Source: Fusobacteriaceae bacterium (GTDB lineage: Bacteria; Fusobacteriota; Fusobacteriia; Fusobacteriales; Fusobacteriaceae). From it: DNA of 6,547 nucleotides. The stretch is taken from NCBI GenBank assembly GCA_030625925.1, contig DAOUPY010000093.1, forward strand, positions 1-6,547. The letters are read 5' to 3'. How positions within the stretch are numbered: position 1 is the stretch's first letter; each line of letters starts with the position of its first letter. Under the pieces are notes generated by a model. That model searched no databases. It was not told the origin of the DNA and was given only the letters and a program-made list of their open reading frames with translations. Shown piece by piece: positions 1 through 6,287 of this stretch. Made by a program: the position numbers and the translations under genes.

Positions 1-278
1 CTTCAGCAGTAGTGTTTCTACAATGACGATTGTGACCTACTCCCTAAGACAATTATAAACCTTCTTGAACTTTTACGTCTCGTTTTCTTTCAAGAGAAAA
101 GAGACCCGTATTATAGATGGAATCTTTAGAAACTTTTTTACCCTCTCCCTTGATATAGTAAATTTTTCGTACTCGTGATCATTCACGAATAAAAGAAGGT
201 GATTCATAAATAGATTTCACTTTGAAATAGGCACAAATAATATGTCTCTTTAATCGATTAAGACTAGCTTTAGTAATC
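1..278. other. Flank with no recognisable intact gene; possible leader or decayed coding remnant
   Basis: I recognise no protein here. The minus strand has a 44-codon open frame (207 down to 73, ATG start, TAA stop) with only a weak ribosome site. Upstream of it, in another frame, is an open stretch that ends in TGA near 178. The plus strand has an open stretch from 13 to 129 that follows an in-frame TAG and has no clear start. Several interrupted frames could mean a decayed gene, or could be chance in AT-rich DNA. Inverted repeats lie at 77-105, 173-188 (TCGTGA, 4-base gap, TCACGA) and 214-228 (ATTTCA, 3-base gap, TGAAAT). A perfect TATAAT on the minus strand (110-115) has no convincing -35 partner. 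The region may be the promoter and leader of a leftward gene beyond the window. Confidence 0.4.
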
Positions 279-318
279 AAAAAAGAGGATTGACCATTTT
301 GGATCAATCCTCTTTTTT
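279..318 (-). terminator. Intrinsic terminator of the dpp operon, symmetrical on both strands
   Basis: The arms GAGGATTGA (285-293) and TCAATCCTC (304-312) are perfectly complementary. They extend outward into A6 (279-284) and T6 (313-318), giving 15 matched pairs around a 10-base loop that contains a further CC/GG match. On the minus strand the A6 becomes the U-run, so transcripts leaving dppF, whose stop is 11 bases upstream, should end here. The same geometry works on the plus strand, so it could also stop a rightward transcript coming from the left flank. Confidence 0.93.
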
Positions 319-328
319 ATTTTTAATT

Positions 329-1297
329 CTATTTATTTTGAACTAAGTTATCTACAAGATGGCATGCAACAAAATGTCCATCTGAAATTTCATTCAATGC
401 AGGATCTCCATGACTACATTCAGGTCTTACATATGCACATCTCTTTGCAAATCTACAACCTTCCTCTGGATTGATTGGAGAAGTTATCTCACCGTGTAAC
501 TCAATTCTATCCATCTTATGCTTTAAGTTTGCTACTGGAATAGCAGAAAGTAAAGCTTTTGTATACGGATGTCTTGGATTTTTAAATAGTACAGCAGATG
601 GTGCTTTTTCTACTAATTGTCCCAAATACATTACGGCAACATCATCTGAAAAATGTTTAACTACAGATAGGTCATGGGTAATAAACATAAAAGTTAAACC
701 TAATTTTGCTTGTAGATCCTGCATAAGGTTTAAAACTTGAGCTTGGATAGATACATCTAAGGCTGATACAGGTTCATCACAGACAATAAATTTTGGATTT
801 AATGACAGTGCACGAGCTATACCAATTCTTTGTCTTCTCCCGCCATCTAATTCATGGGGATATGTATTTAATAATCTTTGGCTTAATCCTACTAAATCCA
901 TCAATTCCTTAACTTTTTCACTTAATTCTTTCTTGTTACTAACTAATTTATGAATAATTAACGGTTCTCCTATGATCTCACTTACAGTCATTCTAGGATT
1001 TAAAGAAGCAAATGGATCTTGAAAAATTATCTGCATATCTTCTCTTAACTTTCTCATCTGTTTTTTATCAAATTCCCTTATATTCTGACCTTCGAAAAAT
1101 ATATCCCCTTCTGTAGCTTCTAATAGTCTTAGGATTACTCTTCCAGTTGTAGATTTACCACAGCCAGATTCTCCTACTATTCCTAAAGTTTTACCTTTTT
1201 CTATAGAAAAATTTACCCCATCTACTGCATGCAGCATCCCTTTAGGAGTTTTAAAATGTTTTTTTAAATTTCTTACTTCTAATATTTTATCTGCCAT
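329..1297 (-). CDS. dppF: Peptide ABC transporter ATP-binding protein, DppF/OppF family
   Basis: This is the second of two cytoplasmic ATPases that power the peptide importer encoded by this operon. At 322 residues it has the normal family length. Visible motifs are Walker A GESGCGKS (42-49), Q-loop Gln93, Walker B FIVCDEP (170-176, catalytic Glu175), D-loop SALD (178-181) and switch His208. The C-terminal oligopeptide-ATPase extension carries Cys281, Cys287, Cys294 and Cys312, matching the four-cysteine pattern of the partner DppD. The signature motif reads DGGRRQR (151-157) instead of the usual SGGQRQR, so the serine that contacts ATP is replaced by Asp151. The ATG start follows an AGGGAGG site (1305-1311) that overlaps the dppD stop codon, which supports translational linkage. 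It is the last gene before the operon terminator. OppF and DppF cannot be told apart reliably by eye, so the symbol marks position and family rather than substrate. Confidence 0.93.
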   Translation of the reverse strand: MADKILEVRNLKKHFKTPKGMLHAVDGVNFSIEKGKTLGIVGESGCGKSTTGRVILRLLEATEGDIFFEGQNIREFDKKQMRKLREDMQIIFQDPFASLNPRMTVSEIIGEPLIIHKLVSNKKELSEKVKELMDLVGLSQRLLNTYPHELDGGRRQRIGIARALSLNPKFIVCDEPVSALDVSIQAQVLNLMQDLQAKLGLTFMFITHDLSVVKHFSDDVAVMYLGQLVEKAPSAVLFKNPRHPYTKALLSAIPVANLKHKMDRIELHGEITSPINPEEGCRFAKRCAYVRPECSHGDPALNEISDGHFVACHLVDNLVQNK

Positions 1298-1309
1298 CTT
1301 TATTCCTCC

Positions 1310-2293
1310 CTATATCCATTCTTGTTTAACATCTTCTTCAAACATCAGACACTTAATCCTGTGTCCATCAATATTTGTGTGTCTAGGTACTCTGCTAGAA
1401 CAAATATTTATTGCTTTATCACATCTAGGATGAAATGGACATCCAGAGGGTAGATTCGTTGGATCTGGCATAGTCCCCTTGATTGGGCTAAGTCTAGTAG
1501 CATCACTGTCTAAACTTGGTATAGAACCAAATAACCCCATTGTATATGGATGTTTTGTAGATTCAAATATATCCTCTATCTTTCCATATTCTATAATTTC
1601 TCCACCATACATTATAGCTACCTTATCACAAACTTGAGCTACTACACCTAGATCATGAGTAATCATGAGCATGGCTGTTTTAAATTTCTCTTTCAAGTTA
1701 TTCATAAGGTCTAAAACTTGGGCTTGTATAGTAACATCTAAAGCTGTTGTAGGTTCATCCGCTATAAGTAATTTTGGATTACATGCAAGAGCTATTGCAA
1801 TTACTACCCTCTGTTTCATTCCACCAGAAAATTGATGGGGATAATCATTATATCTTCCCCCTGGAATACCTACTAATTCTAGCATCTCTTTAGCTTTATC
1901 AATTGCTGTTTCAACATTTATATCTTGATGAATTAAGATTACTTCTGATATCTGTTCCCCGACACTTAATACCGGATTTAATGAAGTCATTGGATCTTGG
2001 AATATCATAGATATCTTATTTCCTCTGATTCCTCTCATATCATCTTCAGAAAGTGCCAATAGATCCCTTCCTTCAAATTCAATAGTTCCACCTGTAATTT
2101 TCCCTGGAGGATTAGGGATCAATCTCATCATCCCTAAAGCCGTAGTAGTTTTCCCTGCTCCAGTTTCTCCTACCAGACCTAATGTTTCTCCCTCTTTTAA
2201 ATCTAAATTGATACCATTTACTGCTTTAACTACTCCATCTTCAGTTGTATATTCAATACTAAGATTCTTTATATTTAATAATTTATCACTCAT
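1310..2293 (-). CDS. dppD: Peptide ABC transporter ATP-binding protein, DppD/OppD family
   Basis: This is the first of the two ATPases, expected to form a heterodimer with DppF on the inner face of the DppB-DppC channel. Motifs in its 327 residues are Walker A GETGAGKT (42-49), Q-loop Gln99, the canonical signature FSGGMKQR (155-162), Walker B LLIADEP (175-181, catalytic Glu180) and switch His213. The C-terminal extension holds Cys285, Cys291, Cys298 and Cys315, beginning GCPFHPRC. In a thermophilic DppD homologue this conserved cysteine set is reported to bind a [4Fe-4S] cluster, so a cluster here is an inference by homology. The ATG start is preceded by AAGGAGA (2302-2308) with an 8-base spacer. 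The gap from the dppC stop is 26 bases. Length and all catalytic residues are intact. Confidence 0.95.
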   Translation of the reverse strand: MSDKLLNIKNLSIEYTTEDGVVKAVNGINLDLKEGETLGLVGETGAGKTTTALGMMRLIPNPPGKITGGTIEFEGRDLLALSEDDMRGIRGNKISMIFQDPMTSLNPVLSVGEQISEVILIHQDINVETAIDKAKEMLELVGIPGGRYNDYPHQFSGGMKQRVVIAIALACNPKLLIADEPTTALDVTIQAQVLDLMNNLKEKFKTAMLMITHDLGVVAQVCDKVAIMYGGEIIEYGKIEDIFESTKHPYTMGLFGSIPSLDSDATRLSPIKGTMPDPTNLPSGCPFHPRCDKAINICSSRVPRHTNIDGHRIKCLMFEEDVKQEWI

Positions 2294-2319
2294 AAAGTGT
2301 GTCTCCTTTTTTTATTTAA

Positions 2320-3231
2320 TTAAGATTTTAATCTTGGATCTAATGCGTCTCTAAGCCCGTCTCCAACTAAGTTTAAAGCTAAGATAGTGATTACTATTGC
2401 TATACCTGGAATAGTCGTTACATGAGGTGCATATCTAAGGTATTGTCTACCTCCAGAAAGCATTGCTCCCCATTCTGGTGCAGGTGGTTGAATACCCATA
2501 CCTATAAAACTAAGCCCCGCTGTAGAAAGTATTGCTCCTGCTACTCCCAATGTTCCTTGAACAATTACCGGGGCAAGTGCGTTTGGTATAATATGTTTTG
2601 ATATAATTCTAAAATCATCGGCTCCAATGGCTTTGGCAGCTTCTACAAACTCCTGGTCTCTTATTGAAATTACAGATGCTCTTACAATTCTTGCGTATCC
2701 AGGAACTGAAGATATACTGATTGCAAGCATCAGATTAAATAAGTTTGGTCCCAATGCCGAAACAATTGCAATAGCTAATAAGATACTAGGTACTGCAAGG
2801 AAAACATCCATTATTCTCATGATAACGTTGTCTAACTTACCACCATAATAACCGGCTACTGCTCCTAATGTTCCACCAATAACTATAGAAATTCCAACAG
2901 CTAATATTCCAACCTGTAGTGATACACGAGCACCATGAATAAGTCTGGCAAACATATCTCTACCATATTCATCTGTTCCAAAAATATGTGCTCCACTTGG
3001 ACTTTGTAATCTATCCCTTAAATTTTGCTTGATTGCTACACTGTCATATGGCGCAATCACATCTGCAAAAATAGCTAATAATATTATTACTCCTAAGATT
3101 GCAATACCTACCATAGCCATATTATTTTTCTTCAACCTTCTCCATACTTCAGCCAATTGACTTCTTTTTTTATTTACAGTTTCAACAGAAGAATTTGTCT
3201 CTATATTTTCACTGCTTAGTACTTCTGACAT
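2320..3231 (-). CDS. dppC: Peptide ABC transporter permease, DppC/OppC family
   Basis: This is one of the two integral membrane subunits that form the translocation channel with DppB. In its 303 residues, a polar cytoplasmic N-terminus (1-37) precedes the first membrane helix (about 39-58). Next come the family-typical extracytoplasmic stretch with FGTDEYGRDMFARLIHGAR (84-102) and further hydrophobic segments near 103-128, 136-160, 163-180, 220-243 and 272-292. The EAA loop that docks onto the ATPases lies at about 195-222 (EFVEAAKAIGADD through IIPNALAP). The C-terminus DGLRDALDPRLKS is typical of DppC and GsiD proteins. The start is set by AAGGAGG (3240-3246), which begins directly after the dppB stop codon and lies 8 bases before the ATG. 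No damage is seen. Confidence 0.95.
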   Translation of the reverse strand: MSEVLSSENIETNSSVETVNKKRSQLAEVWRRLKKNNMAMVGIAILGVIILLAIFADVIAPYDSVAIKQNLRDRLQSPSGAHIFGTDEYGRDMFARLIHGARVSLQVGILAVGISIVIGGTLGAVAGYYGGKLDNVIMRIMDVFLAVPSILLAIAIVSALGPNLFNLMLAISISSVPGYARIVRASVISIRDQEFVEAAKAIGADDFRIISKHIIPNALAPVIVQGTLGVAGAILSTAGLSFIGMGIQPPAPEWGAMLSGGRQYLRYAPHVTTIPGIAIVITILALNLVGDGLRDALDPRLKS

Positions 3232-3246
3232 AATTAAATCCTCCTT

Positions 3247-4173
3247 TTATTTATATTGAGATTTTACCCTAGGGTCTACAAATCCATATAAGATATCTAC
3301 GAATAGATTTACTATTGAAAATGTTGTTGCAAGGAATAAAACAGCTGCTAATACAATTGGTGTATCCTTACTTCTAATAGCTTCTACCATCATTCTTCCC
3401 ACTCCCGGCCAAGAATAAACTGTTTCTGTAAGTACAGCCCCGCCTAATAGGTATCCAAATTGTAATCCTACAACTGTGATTACTGGAATTAATGCATTTT
3501 TAAGAGCATGTTTATTGATAACTTTTTTCTCACTAACACCCTTGGCTCTAGCTGTTCTGATATAATCTTGTCTGATTACTTCCAGCATAGACGATCTAGT
3601 CATACGGGTAATTATAGCTGCGGCTCCTGTCCCCAATGTAATAGATGGAAGGATCAAACTTTTCCATCCTCCAAATCCACCTGATGGCAGCCATCCTAAT
3701 CCCACTGAGAAAAATAAAATTAGCATAAGTCCTAACCAGAAGTTTGGCATTGCTACACCTAAAAGAGCAGCTATCATACTGGTACTATCCATAATTGAAT
3801 ATTGTTTTGTCGCCGATATAATCCCCACTGGAATTCCTATTAATATGGCGATGATAACACCTATAACAGCTAAAATCAATGTATTTGGAAATCTTTGAAA
3901 TATCTCTCCAAATACCTCTCTTCCACTTGTATATGATCTTCCAAAATCTCCTTGTACTGCATTCAGAACAAATTTCCCATATTGCATTAAGAATGGATCA
4001 TTTAACCCCATCTCTTCTCTAAGTGCTAACACTTGTGCTTTAGGAGCACTCTCTCCTAAGATAAGTTGTGCCGGATCTCCAGGTGTAAATGACATTATTG
4101 AAAATACTAAAAATGATACACCCAATAATACAGGTATCAATAATAATATTCTTTTAAATATATACTTATGCAT
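3247..4173 (-). CDS. dppB: Peptide ABC transporter permease, DppB/OppB family
   Basis: This is the other channel-forming permease. The 308-residue protein opens with a short basic N-terminus and a membrane helix (about 9-29) ending in FTPGDPA, a hallmark of DppB and GsiC proteins. Further hydrophobic segments lie near 98-120, 130-156, 172-190, 228-250 and 273-297. The EAA coupling loop is at about 204-231 (YIRTARAKGVSEKKV through HALKNALIP), and the protein ends FVDPRVKSQYK, again typical. The ATG is preceded by AGGGAGG (4178-4184) with a 4-base spacer. A 78-base gap with a terminator-like hairpin separates it from dppA, so it is probably made in smaller amount than DppA. The gap to dppC is 15 bases, which indicates tight co-expression. 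Confidence 0.95.
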   Translation of the reverse strand: MHKYIFKRILLLIPVLLGVSFLVFSIMSFTPGDPAQLILGESAPKAQVLALREEMGLNDPFLMQYGKFVLNAVQGDFGRSYTSGREVFGEIFQRFPNTLILAVIGVIIAILIGIPVGIISATKQYSIMDSTSMIAALLGVAMPNFWLGLMLILFFSVGLGWLPSGGFGGWKSLILPSITLGTGAAAIITRMTRSSMLEVIRQDYIRTARAKGVSEKKVINKHALKNALIPVITVVGLQFGYLLGGAVLTETVYSWPGVGRMMVEAIRSKDTPIVLAAVLFLATTFSIVNLFVDILYGFVDPRVKSQYK

Positions 4174-4204
4174 GTTTCCTCCCTGATTTTTATATTTATT
4201 TCTT

Positions 4205-4242
4205 AAAAAAAATTACCCTCTAAAATTAATTATTTCAGAGGG
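4205..4242 (-). terminator. Hairpin terminator/attenuator between dppA and dppB
   Basis: On the minus strand CCCTCT-GAAAT pairs with ATTTT-AGAGGG (4216-4242), an 11-pair stem with one G-U and a 5-base loop. After TAA it is followed by eight T residues (4205-4212 read in reverse). It begins nine bases after the dppA stop. With no second promoter visible in the 78-base gap, it is best read as a leaky terminator, or a 3' stabilising hairpin for a processed dppA mRNA. Either way binding protein would exceed permease and ATPase, as is common for binding-protein operons. The structure is seen directly; the effect on expression is inferred. Confidence 0.85.
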
Positions 4243-4251
4243 CAATCAAGA

Positions 4252-5775
4252 TTATTTTTGTTGATCGAAGTACACTCCGTAGATTCTATGATGCCCTGCA
4301 GGATTTAATTTAAATCCTTTTACATCTTTATTGATACCAGCATTCATTGTCTTATAAAATAATGGATCTACTGGTAAGTCTTCCATTAATTGATCTTGAA
4401 TTTTTGCATATATTTCAATTCTTTCTTGTGGATCTATAGATGATTTTGCTTCATCTAACCACTTGTCTACATCTTTGTTTGAATAGAAAGATCTGTTTCC
4501 AGCTCCACCAATGTTTGCAGTGTTGAATAAAGCATTTAATCCATAGTCAGCATCTGCTGTATTAGTTCCCCAACCTAGGATAAACATCTCGTGATCTCCT
4601 CTTGCAGTTCCATCTAAATAAGCTCCCCATTCTACTGGTTCTACTGCCATGTCTATTCCTACTTGCTTTAATTGATCTTGTACAATAGTTGCAATTTGTA
4701 ATCTTACTGGATTATCATTTGTCCAGATTGTAGTTTTAAATCCATTTGGGTATCCTGCTTCAGCCAATAATTTTTTAGCTAACTCTGGGTTATATTCATA
4801 TGATTTTGAATCTTTACTATAACCAAATACTTTTGGACCGATAGGTGAATTTGCTTTAGTTCCAGCACCGTCTAGTACTACATCGATAAGAATATCAACG
4901 TCGATTGCATGCCCAATAGCTTGTCTAACTAATTTATTATCAAATGGTGCTTTACTGAAGTTAAATCCGATATAATCCATAGATAATGATTCTTGTTCCA
5001 CTAATTCTAAGTTTTCATTACCTTTAACTTGATTTTTATCAATAGGTTCAATATCGTATGCGATATCTACTTCTCCAGTTTCTAAACTGATAGTTCTGTT
5101 TGTTCCTTCAGTTATATTTCTAAAGATTACATTTTCAATTTTAGGAGCTCCTAAGAAGTAATCTTTATTTGCTTTTAATACAATTTTATCTCCAGAATCC
5201 CATTTTACAAATGAGTATGGTCCTGTTCCTACTGGATGTTGTCCATAGTCATCTCCAGCTTCAGTAACAGCCTTTTCATTTAAGATAGCTGATGCTGTAT
5301 GTGCCAAATGATGTAATAATGGTCCAAAAGGCTCTTTTGTAATGATCTTAACTGTATAATCATCTACAACTTCAACTTTGTCTACAGCTTCTATGATGTG
5401 ATGAGTTTGAGGAGAAGCTAACATCCCTTCAATTGTAAATTTAACGTCTGATGCTTTTAATTCCTCTCCATTATGAAATTTTACTCCCTTTCTTAAATGG
5501 AAGATCGTTGTTGTAGAATCTGGATGCTCCCATGATTCAGCAAGTGCAGGTACGATATTCATATCTCCATCTGTTGATACCAAACCATCATAAATTTGTG
5601 ATGATACTCTAGATGATGGTTGGTCATTTGAAGCGTGCGGATCCAATGATTTAGCATCGGCCCCCTGAGCAACTACCAAAGTATCTTTTATTTTAGTTTC
5701 TTTTTCCCCGCCACCACAAGCTGTTAATGTTAATAAGACAACCAATGATGAAATTAATAATAAAACTTTTTTCAT
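4252..5775 (-). CDS. dppA: Peptide/glutathione-type ABC transporter substrate-binding lipoprotein (SBP family 5)
   Basis: This is the extracytoplasmic receptor of the importer. In its 507 residues, a lipoprotein signal (basic MKK, hydrophobic core to about residue 16) ends in the lipobox LTAC with Cys20 as the lipidated residue. A flexible GGGEKE linker follows, then a full family 5 binding domain. Landmarks are SLDPHASND (43-51), LAESWE (78-83), FHLRKGVKFHNGEEL (92-106), HPVGTGPY (180-187), PFDNKLVRQAIGHAID (277-292), LLAEAGYPNGF (336-346) and GWGTNTADAD (401-410). The last region and the overall pattern resemble GsiB-type (glutathione) and DppA-type (dipeptide) proteins, and I cannot settle the ligand by eye. 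The ATG is preceded by AGGGAGG (5780-5786). It is first in the operon, about 40 bases downstream of a strong promoter, and is followed by a hairpin that should boost its relative yield. Confidence 0.94.
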   Translation of the reverse strand: MKKVLLLISSLVVLLTLTACGGGEKETKIKDTLVVAQGADAKSLDPHASNDQPSSRVSSQIYDGLVSTDGDMNIVPALAESWEHPDSTTTIFHLRKGVKFHNGEELKASDVKFTIEGMLASPQTHHIIEAVDKVEVVDDYTVKIITKEPFGPLLHHLAHTASAILNEKAVTEAGDDYGQHPVGTGPYSFVKWDSGDKIVLKANKDYFLGAPKIENVIFRNITEGTNRTISLETGEVDIAYDIEPIDKNQVKGNENLELVEQESLSMDYIGFNFSKAPFDNKLVRQAIGHAIDVDILIDVVLDGAGTKANSPIGPKVFGYSKDSKSYEYNPELAKKLLAEAGYPNGFKTTIWTNDNPVRLQIATIVQDQLKQVGIDMAVEPVEWGAYLDGTARGDHEMFILGWGTNTADADYGLNALFNTANIGGAGNRSFYSNKDVDKWLDEAKSSIDPQERIEIYAKIQDQLMEDLPVDPLFYKTMNAGINKDVKGFKLNPAGHHRIYGVYFDQQK

Positions 5776-5822
5776 TTTTCCTCCCTATTTTTCTCTTATT
5801 TTTATAAGCATTTTCTAAGACA

Positions 5823-5851
5823 ATGATACCCCTATTTTCCAATCTTGTCAA
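5823..5851 (-). promoter_or_regulatory. Sigma-70-type promoter of the dpp operon
   Basis: On the minus strand a perfect -35 box TTGACA (5846-5851) is separated by exactly 17 bases from TATCAT (5823-5828), five of six matches to the -10 consensus. Transcription would start near 5816, leaving a leader of about 40 bases with one small hairpin (CTTAT, AAAA, ATAAG; 5795-5808) before the AGGGAGG ribosome site of dppA. It is the best promoter in the window and the only convincing one for the operon. Confidence 0.85.
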
Positions 5852-5892
5852 CAAAAAACAAACAATAATTGTTTTGTTTTGAAGTTTTTTGT
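5851..5892. promoter_or_regulatory. Nested palindromic operator candidate abutting the -35 box
   Basis: The core AAACAAT-A-ATTGTTT (5860-5874) is a perfect 7-1-7 palindrome. Around it lie a second perfect pair of 9-base arms, ACAAAAAAC (5851-5859) and GTTTTTTGT (5884-5892); the first arm shares one base with the -35 box. The 7-1-7 layout with an AATNATT centre is that of Fur, PerR and Zur boxes, although the outer bases do not match any of them well. The core is centred about 50 bases upstream of the predicted start, a position suited to an activator or an upstream repressor site. The regulator is unknown. Confidence 0.5.
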
Positions 5893-5959
5893 ATCGTTAC
5901 CGCACCTACGAAACTTTCATAGAATAAAGTACTAAAAAAACAACACTCACAACTTGCTT

Positions 5960-5989
5960 TTATATGAATAAAAAATTTTATTCATATAA
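5960..5989. repeat. Perfect 14-2-14 palindrome, operator candidate
   Basis: The arms TTATATGAATAAAA (5960-5973) and TTTTATTCATATAA (5976-5989) are exact reverse complements around two bases. No T-run follows on either strand and the stem is almost all A-T, so it is a poor terminator and more probably a site for a dimeric DNA-binding protein. The arms contain TGAAT and ATTCA, the half-site words of ArgR boxes, but 10 bases apart where the usual spacing is 4. It lies about 145-175 bases upstream of the predicted operon start. Confidence 0.6.
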
Positions 5990-6144
5990 TCAAAATTCAA
6001 TACAAATGTTATTTTCAAGGAACAAAAAACTGTTAATAATAAAGTGTACCCTCAAAAAAATAAAAATCAAAATTTATTTTAATTTTTTATTGTAATCCTT
6101 AGAAAGCTATGAGGAACAAATATTTTTTCAATATAATAGACCTA

Positions 6145-6171
6145 TTCCTTGTGCATGCACTTTTTTCCTTG
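6145..6171. repeat. Direct TTCCTTG repeats flanking a 10-bp palindrome
   Basis: TTCCTTG occurs at 6145-6151 and 6165-6171, exactly 20 bases apart, close to two turns of the helix. Between them is the perfect palindrome GTGCATGCAC (6151-6160), which shares its first G with the first repeat. The palindrome has no loop and is not a terminator. A protein-binding site is possible, but its role is unknown and the distance to the dpp promoter is about 300 bases. Confidence 0.4.
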
Positions 6172-6203
6172 TCTATCTTTGGTTGGAGTTAGAATTTAAT
6201 AAT

Positions 6204-6257
6204 AAAAAAACCTGTGAAGAAAGAGACTTTTTTAGTCCTTACTTCATAGGTTTTTTT
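6204..6257 (-). terminator. Terminator of the EF-G-like gene, usable on both strands
   Basis: CCTGTGAAG (6211-6219) pairs with CTTCATAGG (6242-6250), including one G-U pair on one strand. After an A/A mismatch the stem continues with AAG/CTT and GAC/GTC around a TTTTTTA loop. A7 at 6204-6210 gives the U-run for minus-strand transcripts, and T7 at 6251-6257 does the same for the plus strand. It begins about 30 bases after the EF-G-like stop codon and separates that gene from the dpp operon. Confidence 0.9.
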
Positions 6258-6287
6258 ATCTTGTTTTTAATTATTTCCCTCTATATC

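Larger units (their letters stand above)
5776..6287. other. Intergenic control region between the EF-G-like gene and dppA
   Basis: These 512 bases hold no confident gene. In order from the right they contain the EF-G gene terminator (6204-6257), a pair of TTCCTTG direct repeats flanking the palindrome GTGCATGCAC (6145-6171), A/T-tract DNA (6052-6090), a 14-2-14 palindrome (5960-5989), a locally GC-rich patch (about 5895-5910), a 7-1-7 palindrome (5860-5874) and the dpp promoter. A 27-codon plus-strand frame (6109-6192) is weakly possible. The region is far longer than a simple promoter needs, which suggests regulated expression. Confidence 0.6.

Noticed and set aside
77..105. GTCTC/GAGAC hairpin as a terminator
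   Set aside because: The stem is short with a bulge and no T-run follows on either strand.
471..740. 89-codon plus-strand open frame
   Set aside because: It lies wholly inside dppF, which has all ABC ATPase motifs; it is an antisense shadow with no ribosome site or recognisable domain.
2627..2848. 73-codon plus-strand open frame
   Set aside because: It is antisense to the EAA loop and membrane segments of dppC and is explained by that gene's codon pattern.
5885..5912. CcpA cre site in the GC-rich patch near GTATCGTTACC
   Set aside because: Spacing and required bases of the cre consensus are not met on either strand.
5960..5989. 14-2-14 palindrome as an intrinsic terminator
   Set aside because: There is no T-run after the hairpin on either strand, the loop is only two bases and the stem is nearly all A-T.
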